Positions 55,550-64,000 of a DNA stretch of 64,000 bases are shown here, in pieces. Both the position numbers and the translations under genes were made by a program. The notes under the pieces are model-generated. The model did no database searches. It saw only the letters and a program-made list of their open reading frames with translations, and had not been told where the DNA came from. The stretch is from Diorhabda sublineata (lineage: Eukaryota; Arthropoda; Insecta; Coleoptera; Chrysomelidae): assembly GCF_026230105.1 (NCBI RefSeq), contig NC_079479.1:12039734-12103733 (forward strand), written 5' to 3'. Numbering within the stretch: position 1 is the first letter of the stretch; each line of letters starts with the position of its first letter.

Positions 55550-56270
55550 TGCAGTTATCTTAGTGGTACATAGTAATTGTTGGATTCTTCGTATCTCTAT
55601 GTCCAACATTCATTACATTGCGCACTTTGTGACCTGCGTTTTCCAATTCAGCTTTGATATCCTCGGGTGGTATAGAGTAGTGAAGATGTCTTATGACGAT
55701 TCTGTATGCATGTTCCTCCTTTATTTGATATGTGTGGTGAACTACGTTTTCTTCGTTAAGATGTCTCATCAATTTTCTGTAGGTTTCTACTGTGTCAGCT
55801 GAGATCTTAACAGTTTAATTAGGTAGGGTTTTGCTGTAATACATTTCATTGAAATTTTTAACACACTATATAAAAATAGGAGGTGGTTTCTGTGCTCTTG
55901 CTTTGTCTGAGTTCGTTCTCCTTCATTCATGTTAGATAAATGGCCGTATCGGTTTTGGAGCTTGGTGGGTGTTTCTTCGTTGCTAAGAATGCTTTTTTTA
56001 TATCACTAAGGTTTACATCTGTTACATTATTTTGCGAATGGGGACGAATGTTAAGTATGGGTGGTTTAAGGACATGATTTCCAGAGTTTTGACTACTGGA
56101 ATTTTAATGTCAATTGGTATGGGGAACTTGTAGCGTGAAAATTTTGATAAATCAGTTGAAACTGTTGTTATTAAGAAGGTTGTTGAGGCTGAAGAGGTAT
56201 TTACATTTGTGGTGGATTTTGTGCGAAAAATTCCAGTTGTTGCCAGCATGGTAGCTTCTGATTATTAAGG
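55550..56270 (-). pseudogene. Jockey-type LINE ORF1 (Gag-like) relic
   Basis: The frame at 55772-55560 reads MMRHLNEENVVHHTYQIKEE, then YRIVIRHLHYSIPPEDIKAE and GHKVRNVMNVGHRDTK. This matches the RNA-binding region preceding the zinc knuckles in jockey-clade ORF1 proteins (F-R-x-V-I-R-x-L-H-x-S-x-x-x-x-x-I). Text at 56249-56022 (ATTGIFRTKS, SLNHPYLTFVPIRKI) is probably its N-terminal half. The zinc knuckles are lost with the deletion that removed the endonuclease. Confidence 0.7.
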
Positions 56271-57117
56271 GGGATGTACCCTAGGCGCCGATATTGTTGA
56301 TTTGGGAGGAGCATGTCCCCCAAGACTGTTTAGGGAGCCAGCTGCTTAATTGATTTTCTGTGATGTTTTCTTTCTTTAATTTGCTCCCGGAGAATTGGAA
56401 AAAAGGACACAACTGATAGCGCATATGTGCTTTCCTGGGCTGCTTGTTGGACACCACGTATGATCTGGGAAAGAATTTTTATTGTTTAAGTATGGCATAA
56501 AATCTTCATTTCAAATGAATGCGAATTAGCAAACAGCATTGCAGCTTATAAGCAGAACGAGTACTAGTACTTGTTGAATATTTATTTTTAAAAATACACT
56601 CACAGGTTATATAATAGTTTCTCTTGCCTTTTCACTTGGTTAATAACTATGAATTCAATGAGTCATCTGAGTTGTGGTACGTATTAAAGGTGACAAAGAA
56701 TTATTTTTTTTCATACTGTACTGTAAACTCGACTTTACAGTATTAATTTGAGTCGGGAAAATGGCACTTTACGGTATCCTTGTACTTTACAGTACTCATG
56801 AATTTTCCCAATCCAAAATTCAATATGTCTGCCTTTGTTTACAATGTTACCTTAGTGACTTCGTTAATTTTTATTTTTTTAAATAAGAGGATAATCGGAG
56901 GAGCTATTTTTCAGTAAAATTGTCAAATGTGAGATATTTTAATATAATTTTGTTTTTTATTTAAAACCGAAAACACTATGAGAAAAAAACATATTACGAT
57001 ATACGTCCGTGCAGTTATTATTACGGTACTCGATTAGATATTCTTGACTCGGCTCCTTCGTCGCCTCGTCCGTACTAAATCACTTCTAGGACTTATAACG
57101 TAAATAACTATTCACTT
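56271..57117. other. No gene seen
   Basis: LINE-flanking DNA. Segment 56280-56470 is less AT-rich and may be the 5' UTR of the LINE. Confidence 0.4.
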
Positions 57118-59382
57118 ATAGTAGAGGATCCGTAATAAGATCGTCCTTCACTAGTGTGCCAACCAGATAAGAATAATATTTTATCAAATAAAATAAGTTT
57201 CTGAATATAATTTAATAAGGCAACCCTTTAAAAAATTTTCATGGTTATAATTAATTAAAATTATAAAAAATTAATATTTTTCAAAATTTCGCCGGCGTGC
57301 CTGTCAAATAAAACAAATTCCAGTAAAAAGTTTATAATATACACAACATGTAACACCACAGTAGCATACTTTTCTCTGGTCCCGAATACCTGGCAACTTC
57401 GTTCAAAGACGTAAATTGATATAAGTAACCTCACTTTTATGTCAACCAATCGCAATTAATTTTAAAATGAAAATAATTTAATTACAAACAGCGGAGTATA
57501 AGGTTGCGTGTGAAAATTTATTCATAGATACAAGTTGTAAGACTTTGAAACTGAAAAAATGGAGCGGGCAGAACTATTAGACAGAGAGACATTGCGCGTA
57601 GAATTCCCTGCTATAGAGAAGGACAAAGTACTACAGCTGTGAGCACAGGCGCCGTAAGCCATAAGAGAGTGCGCAGCTTTACTACTATAGACCAATGTTT
57701 TGGGTTATCTGTTGGTAAACACGTCGTGTATTGTGAAAATAAATTAAAAATGACAAAAAAACTGACTCAATTATTCTTTTTAACGACAAGTCATTCGAAA
57801 ATTGTTCTATAAAATTATCATTCCGGCGGTTAAAAGGTTTTAAATATGCTGACGTCAATTTAACCAAAGACTCAATTTATAATTTTACTCGGTAACATAC
57901 ATAAAATTCAGAACTGTCAAATTTGGCTTGTAAGTTCATTGACAAAAAAAAAGTAATGACTTTAATTGCTTAAATTGTACAGAATTGGCATCAAAATTAG
58001 GATCCGACCTGTGTCTAGGTCTACCTGCTTTCCATGCATACACTGGTTCTGATTACACCGCTGCTTTTTATAATAAAAGGAGAATTAAGGCCATTCAAGC
58101 TATTTTCGAAGAATAAAACGTATCAAAAATGTTTTGCTTCATTAATTGATGAAGCTGACATTTTTATTGACGAAACAATGGATGTCATTCAAGAATTTAC
58201 CTCGGCCATGTACGGTATTAAAAACTGTAACAAAGTAAATGACGCAAGGTATCTAATATTTTAAAGTTTTTCTGCGAAAGAAGATAATGAAAATTATCTC
58301 AAAAAAGTTTAAAGTTTTGACTCGAATACAATACCACCATGCTGGGAATCACTCAAATAAAAAAATTTACATGCAACTGACCCAAATTGTGTGAAATTAA
58401 ACCCTGAAAATTGTGGTTGGATCCTAGATGGATATTTTAAACCAAAAGGATTTGCTGGAGACCAAACACCTTTGAAAATAAATGATATTATTGAAATGAC
58501 AGAAAAAGACAACGACGAAGCTTCCCCTGATTTAGAAAACGATACAACTTCCGGTGACTCTGATCCTGAATAAAAATTATTTATTACTGTTTAGTAATGT
58601 TACTTATTTTAATGTATTTATTATTGAATAAAAAATTTTTTATTTTCCTGCTAAACATGAATTAAAAATTTTTTTGAAAAATATTGTCTGTTTTTTCTTT
58701 TGTTTGTTTTAAATACATTTTTCGTTTTGACACATACTGAGGTTTTCAAAAGCTTTTTTACTAAAATTACAAAAAAATCATCTTATCTCCTTCAAAATAT
58801 CACTCTCTAGTAAATTCATTCATCCTTGTCATTACTATGAGTCTAAAAACTGCGCACTCTCTTCTGTAGTACTTTGTCCTTCTCTATAGCAGGGAATTCT
58901 ACGCGCAATGTCTCTCTGTCTAATAGTTCTGCCCGCTCCATTTTTTCAGTTTCAAAGTCTTACAACTTGTATCTATGAATAAATTTTCACACGCAACCTT
59001 ATACTCCGCTGTTTGTAATTAAATTATTTTCATTTTAAAATTAATTGCGATTGGTTGACATAAAAGTGCAGTTACTTATATCAATTTACGTCTTTGAACG
59101 AAGTTGCCAGGTATTAGGGACCAGAGAAAAGTATGCTACTGTGGTGTTGCATGTTGTGTATATTATAAACTTTTTACTGGAATTTGTTTTATTTGGCAGG
59201 CACGCCGGCGAAATTTTGAAAAATATTAATTTTTTATAATTTTAATTAATTATAACCATGAAAATTTTTTAAAGGGTTGCCTTATTAAATTTTATTCACA
59301 AACTTATTTTATTTGATAAAATATTATTCTTATCTGGTTGGCACACTAGTGAAGGACGATCTTATTACGGATCCTCTACTAT
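57118..59382. mobile_element. Foldback element with ~520 bp inverted arms
   Basis: The arms 57118-57636 and 58864-59382 are near-perfect reverse complements. The outer end is ATAGTAGAGGATCCGTAATA and the inner end is GGACAAAGTACTACAG. A further AGAGAGTGCGCAG is shared just inside, where the left arm has ~28 extra bases. The 1.2 kb centre carries a coding relic. The 64-residue frames in the two arms are copies of each other, not genes. No target duplication was identified. Confidence 0.85.
57970..58575 (+). pseudogene. GSDYTAAF-family gene fragment
   Basis: Blocks in order: LGLPAFHAYTGSDYTAAFYN; (shifted) GELRPFKLFSKNKTYQKCFA, ETMDVIQEFTSAMYGIKN and NKVNDARYLIF; then ENCGWILDGYFKPKGFAGDQ and an acidic tail ending TSGDSDPE. 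I recall the H-x-x-TGCDYT-x-x-F ... FVCxMYG ... VNxARxxxF ... GW pattern from repetitive, uncharacterised insect proteins. Here Ser replaces the usual Cys in GCDYT. At least one frameshift and a gap between 58264 and 58391 are present. The C-terminus looks complete and the N-terminus is missing. The biochemical role is unknown. Confidence 0.55.
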
Positions 59383-59559
59383 TAGTAAACACAGAATTTT
59401 GTCGGACCATCAATAAAATGATGATTGAGTACTTACTTGATAAGAAACTGATACTGATGTACCAATTATTGAATTATTTCGGGGACAAGTATGTCCCCAC
59501 ATTATTATAATACCACATTATTCGAAAATTGTAGATAATGAAATAAATATTGAGATTGG

Positions 59560-59579
59560 TTAGGTTAGGTTAGGTTAGG
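59560..59579 (+). repeat. Four TTAGG units
   Basis: A short interstitial run of the insect telomere pentamer, 180 bp outside the foldback element. A degenerate unit (CTAGG) follows. Confidence 0.8.
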
Positions 59580-61070
59580 CTAGGCTCATTTCAGTATTAA
59601 GTGACGTGAAGAATCCGTACTATATTTAAATGATTAAATTATTTCTTTTAATGGAACAGGTCCGTCAATTCACTGAAGTAGAGTATTAGTCGTCAGATGA
59701 AACTATTAAAACTCTAGTTTTTACTCACATTAATAAGCTATGAAAAACATGAAATGCATGGTTTTTCTTCAACACTGTAATATGGATCGCATAGAAAAGA
59801 TCTGTTCTATTGTGTCTTATATCTTAAACTCAACAAGTCAGGAGGTAAACCATTATCCACAAGAAAGGTTGTACATTTTTTGGAATCCATCAAATATATG
59901 ATATTGTAAGAATTGTGATTCTAAATCCGGTTACATTTATTTTTGCGTGTATTGTGAAGAAAGTCTTTCCCAACAAACAATTTCAAACATCCTGAAGCTA
60001 CACTTCACCAAAATAGTAGCGACAAACAAAAGCATTTTGTATCCAATATAGATGGTTGATTACAACAACAAAAAATGTTGACTGCATTGACCCATATTTA
60101 TTCTGTTATTTGATTTTATAAAGTTTTTCATTGATTGCTTTTAAATCTCCAATTCCATAATCAAAAAAGAAGTCGGGTTATCGAAAAGAATTGATAATTG
60201 AATTTATTCTGAAAATATCTAAGTACAGCTGATATATCCATTAGAAATGTCTTTTAAAGATTATTATTGACAGTTCCAGAGAAGCATAAATTCGTAAATA
60301 TTAGTTCGGGAGACATAAAACTAGGTATAACATATGCCACTTGGGAAAAAATCTTAACTAGTGGCGATTTTGCTTCATTATGTAGATTGTTTTTCTCATA
60401 AACCATATTCAGAAGAAATATTAGGACGGATATTCGATTTTAAGTATTATACCTGAAGATAGTAAATTATTTTACTATAAGTTTATCCAACAATCTAATG
60501 GGTTTGTGGACGCACTTGATGCTTGACATTTAGGCTACAGTTACAGTCCCATAGTATTCTTTGGTTAAGTTTCCGCTTTTAATGTCGATCCAACGAAATA
60601 CCCAGTAGTCCATGATCCCACGCATACAATATTATATAACCAGTTTTATACTGCAGTCGTTTGTGTTTTTCGTTTCCATTCTAAAAACGTGATCGTTCAA
60701 ATCTCAAATTGTTTTTTACTGAAGTCGATATATTCATAGATATATGCAAGTTTTCAGTTCTAATAGTTATTTATGCAACAAGTGAGTGAAGTAATACTTT
60801 TCTTCACGATTACGACGGTTTGACCGAGTGCGGCAATTCCTACGAGTGAAAAAAAAGTTACTTTACTCACGAGTTACATACAAATTTTTTTCTACGTCCG
60901 TAGACTTTGATAAGGATCGTTTGGAGCTTGCAACAGAAACTTATCAATTTCTTTACGGCAAAATGTTTTAGATTTTTTGGGTCTATAGCAAACTGATTTA
61001 TGTGTCAAACATCCAATAAGTATCGAGTATTTACTGATTCTACTTCGTTATTTACCATCAGGGTTGTGAA
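59580..61070. other. No gene secured
   Basis: Fragments such as CVYCEESLSQQTISNILKLH (+ strand near 59950) hint at decayed coding DNA, but no family could be assigned. Confidence 0.35.
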
Positions 61071-61074
61071 TAAG

Positions 61075-61371
61075 TCAACCAAAGTATTGAAGACACATTT
61101 TGGATTTAGTTTCCAAGTAAGCTAGTAACACTCTTTCTATAAAGCTGTTTGTGCCTTTTTCAGTACGACACTCCATAAACAAATTGTATTCCTTTAAATA
61201 CTGTCCCCCGGATTTCTCGGGGAAAAGATTCATAGTCGCTGCAATTGCCGATTCAACATCTTCTGGTGTGCAGGTTAAACTTTCTTCACTATTACTCTTC
61301 ATCACTGATAATAATACTACACTCCTTTTAATTAGATACAAAAAGGATTTTCTTGAACGAACTTTCGGCAA
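61075..61371 (-). pseudogene. Crypton-type recombinase, N-terminal domain
   Basis: A 98-codon frame reads CTPEDVESAIAATMNLFPEK, then SGGQYLKEYNLFMECRTEKG and SFIERVLLAYLETKSKM. This is the SAM-like core-binding helix bundle of insect Crypton-type tyrosine recombinases (LLPEKSxxxYxxxYxxFxxWxxxxG ... SExVLLAYFxExSKxxxPSTLW). The frame breaks just before the expected PSTLW, and no catalytic domain follows. It is complementary to the catalytic fragment at 7995-8440. Confidence 0.6.
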
Positions 61372-61535
61372 TTTTTTTCACGCTTTTTGACTGATCCAGA
61401 AATTACATTCTTTATGAATGCAAATGAATGAAAAAAACGCATCATCAACTGAACACCCATTTTCAGTTTGTACAAAATATATTAGATAATTAGCTATCAG
61501 TTCTGCGATTGTTTGTTAAAAATGAGTTTGAAATA

Positions 61536-62745
61536 TACAGGGTGGGCCAGAAAGGCGTAAGATTTTACAAACTCTCTTGCGCTTGAACGTTACGAGTGGG
61601 AGCGGCGCAGGTGGTGGGGATGAGTTGCTCGGTTCTCAGAAATTTAGTCGCCATGAATCACTTCACCGGAGCGCAACGTGCATTTTGCATTAAACGTTAT
61701 TACAAAAATGGCGATTCGTGCGCTATTCTTCGGCGTTTGTTTCGACACAAGTTTGAATTACATGAAATAAATCAGTGTCCGAGGGAAAGTGTGATTCGAT
61801 CGTAGGTCAGAAAGTTCCAACCTATTGATACGATGCTCAATCAGAAGCCTACGGGACGCCCAAGATCAATAAAAACAGAAGACACAATTCAACAAGTTAG
61901 AGCTTCAGTTCAAAGTAATCCTGATCTATCGACTCGAAAGCGATCAGCCGAACTTGTGGCATCCAACATCTTTGCGTCGTATTTTGTCGAAAAATCTGAA
62001 ATTACACCTGTATAAAATTCAAGTTATGTAGAAATTAAGCCAAATGATTTTAAGACGAGCTTTTGTTGGAATAATGTTGGAACGCTTTCAGAATTTTAAC
62101 AATATTCTGTTCCCCGACGAAGCCCATTTTCACTTAAATGGGCACGTTAATAGACAGAATTGCTGTTACTGGGCTGCAGAGAACCCACGCGCAAAACCTC
62201 GAAACTCCAAAGTAACCGTTTGGGCGGCCATATCAGCGCACGGAATTATTGAACCCTATCTCTTTTAAAATCAACAGGGACAATCCGTCCCTGTAACTTC
62301 TGAACGATACATAGCCATGTTAAGGGATTTTTTCTTTCCGCAACTGCAACAATTTGAAGCCTATAATCTTCTCCTCCTCTTCGAGGTGACATTGCATGGC
62401 CGCCTAGAAGTCCGGACCTAACACCACCGAATTTTTTATGTGGGGATACCTGAAAAGTAGAGTCTACTCCAATAACCCAACCACGCTTAATCAGTTGAAG
62501 AGCAACTTCCGAGAAGAAATAGCAGCTAATCCCCGCGCAATGTGCCATCGAGGTTTTACCAATTTGAGATCTATATTCGAGGAATGTTTGCAGCGCGATG
62601 GTGCACATCTGAATGATGTTCTTTTTAAGAAATGAATTTCCCAGATGTATATTACAAATAAAATGAAAAATTGTATGTGGATTATATTTAGTTCTTTTAT
62701 TATAATTTTTTTAAATTCGAAAAATTTCTGGCATAATTGATCCAT
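61536..62745 (+). mobile_element. Mariner-superfamily element
   Basis: The left end, TACAGGGTGGGCCAGAAAGG, follows TA. At the right, only a degraded inverted GCCAGAAA near 62725-62735 is visible, so the right limit is approximate. A damaged transposase gene fills it. Confidence 0.6.
61650..62635 (+). pseudogene. Mariner-superfamily transposase relic
   Basis: It starts MNHFTGAQRAFCIKRYYKNG (HTH region). TGRPRSIKTEDTIQQVRASV and NPDLSTRKRSAEL form the linker and second HTH. LFPDEAHFHLNGHVN supplies the first catalytic Asp. KVTVWAAISAHGIIEPYLF follows, then WPPRSPDLTPPNF, where the third Asp is Asn, and MWGYLKSRVYSNNPTTLNQL. It ends LNDVLFKK, the usual C-terminus. The second catalytic region (FQQDGATCH) is deleted. 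Frameshifts and stops are frequent. Confidence 0.8.
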
Positions 62746-63340
62746 TAAACTTTTTAGAAACATAGTTTGTTCACTCTCAAAATTAGTCGCACAATAAACG
62801 TGATTACTTGAAAACAGAAGTAATTTCAAAAAATATTTTAACCTTTAAGTATTCTTAAAGGAGAAACCCAGCTATTTTCAAAACTATGGTGAAGTCCTCT
62901 TTACCAATTAGTAATTAACAGAGGGATTAAAATCAAAAAGAATGTATTGACAAACTGATTACAGATATACAGATTACAGACAGTCAACATTTTTCAAATC
63001 ATATAATTAATAAAAAAAATTATAGTGGAGACAATAAATGGCACCATTTTCCATTAGCTCACATGGTACCGGCCGCCATGTAATTAGAGACTAATTGTTA
63101 CTGTATTTGTTTCCATTTTATTCTCCAGTTTTCAATTTTTTAAAGTGTTAAAGGTACTATAAAGAATTGTTTATTAATTAATTATTGTTTCGGAACTATT
63201 ATTATTATTATCTAACAGCCCGTTTTTAAGTTTTATTTGTGTCTAGTTTATTCACAAAGCATCATGGTATATACTATACATACTTAATTAAATTAAAACC
63301 TTTGATATTTGGCTAGTTATTGAGCTAGCAATATAAACTT
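62746..63340. other. No gene seen
   Basis: AT-rich. A short ATT run lies at about 63198-63212. Confidence 0.5.
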
Positions 63341-63344
63341 TGGT

Positions 63345-63960
63345 TTGTTGTATACCAGATTCTCTTCTGCTGGTTGCAAGCTGATCGTAGACGAAAAAAT
63401 AATCCAGCAAGAAATGAAATTCAAATATATGGGTATAGAAGTATCCGGATATGGTGATATTGAGACAGAGGTGAGGCAGCAAACAATAAAAGCAGCAAGA
63501 CACTATATGGAAAAACAAATTCATAAGTATTGAGGCCAAGTCAAGAACCTACAAAACTGTAATTAGGCCCATACAGACGTACACAACAGAAACTTGGCCT
63601 GCTACTGCAAAAACAAAAAGGCTCCTGGAAACAAGCGAAATGAAAGTCCTACGAAAAATTATTGGAAAAACGTTCCCGGGCAGGGAACGTATCGACGACA
63701 TAAGGCAAAAATGCATAGTGGAAAATATAAACATAAGTAGAATGAGCGAGGAAAGAATAGTAAGGATAGCACGAGACAACTCACCAATGGAGAGAAGAAG
63801 TATGGAAAGCCACGAAAAAGATGGAGTGATAATCTTACCATCAATTGAGACAATAGGCATGCTGCGAAGAATGAACAGGCGATCTGCCTAAAATGGAGCA
63901 GGAAGAAGAGGCTCTAAACTAATAAGCTAGAAAGAAAACCTAGTAAGCTACCGTCTCAAG
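63345..63960 (+). pseudogene. LINE polymerase C-terminal part (RTE-like)
   Basis: The + strand gives CKLIVDEKIIQQEMKFKYMG and IEVSGYGDIETEVRQQTIKA; then (shifted) a TETWPATAKTKRLLET-like block, MKVLRKIIGKTFPGRERIDD, CIVENINI and RMSEERIVRIARDNSPMERR. This is the region after the RT palm: I-x-x-V-x-x-F-K-Y-L-G-x-x-I-S-S, then R-P-x-x-x-Y-x-x-E-T-R, R-R-I-x-G-K-T, and R-I-V-R-I-A-R-D-x-S-P. Stops and shifts are present. The 5' part is absent, as in a truncated insertion. Confidence 0.65.
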
Positions 63961-64000
63961 AAAGGAAGTGCTCTATTTTTTGAGCTAGTTACACCTCCCC

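Noticed and set aside
57261..59239. Two 64-residue ORFs in the foldback arms
   Set aside because: They are inverted copies of the same arm sequence with no motif.
59560..59579. Telomere or chromosome end
   Set aside because: Only four TTAGG units, with unique and transposon sequence on both sides.
62246..62829. 120- and 112-residue minus-strand ORFs
   Set aside because: Antisense shadows of the mariner-type transposase.
1..64000. CRISPR arrays, bacterial operons, tRNA or rRNA genes
   Set aside because: No regularly spaced short repeats, no operon layout, and no cloverleaf or rRNA motif was noticed on reading. The repeats seen are explained by transposons and microsatellites.

Overview
This is an AT-rich piece of an invertebrate nuclear genome. 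It has one spliced host gene with consensus GT/AG introns, abundant TA and ATT microsatellites, a short TTAGG run (the usual insect telomere unit), and a dense, layered set of insect-type transposable elements (mariner, piggyBac, Penelope, jockey-type LINEs, a 17.6/297-type LTR element). An insect is most likely and a beetle would fit, but the sequence does not fix the species. Nothing looks bacterial, viral or plasmid-borne.

Host gene: three + strand exons (35871-36887, 46743-46985, 50311-50441) encode the C-terminal tail of a PPIP5K/VIP1-type inositol pyrophosphate kinase, recognised from the SGSSSAPNL and PLETLHNALSLKQ blocks. All three introns are phase 1, and the two internal exons are multiples of three. 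A stop codon and an AATAAA follow at 50439 and 50593. The kinase and phosphatase exons were not found and probably lie before the window, so most of 1-35870 is probably intron, though that is inference.

Layout of the repeats. 1-8.9 kb: Helitron, mariner, LINE and Crypton-type recombinase relics. 8993-11470: a piggyBac-like element with both TTAA ends. 12.7-19.9 kb: two elements of a family with a D-x-CGGQN motif; the larger is split by a 2.03 kb LTR element (16544-18573) whose two LTRs are inverted. 21-22 kb: a mariner-superfamily element with a mutated third catalytic Asp. 23.9-32.7 kb: MITEs, a LINE interrupted by a mariner, and Penelope fragments in inverted arrangement. 37.8-41.5 kb: a Penelope-like element carrying a nested Tc/mariner element. 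45-48 kb: long-TIR MITEs and head-to-head Penelope pieces. 51.6-59.4 kb: a long-TIR element with a WGW-motif ORF, a jockey-type LINE whose RT palm segment is repeated four times in tandem, and a foldback element with ~520 bp arms. 61-64 kb: a Crypton-type fragment, another mariner, and the C-terminal end of a LINE.

Most unusual feature: the inverted-LTR element. Both outer ends are LTR starts, it is flanked by a 4 bp target duplication (GTCC/GTCT), the interrupted reading frame rejoins across it, and the inner LTR is joined to an 18-nt primer-binding-site copy in the wrong orientation. This looks like an aberrant reverse-transcription product that integrase nevertheless inserted through two U3 ends. 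Nearly every other coding region is a decayed transposon gene. Boundaries and family names rest on reading by eye; no database search was possible.
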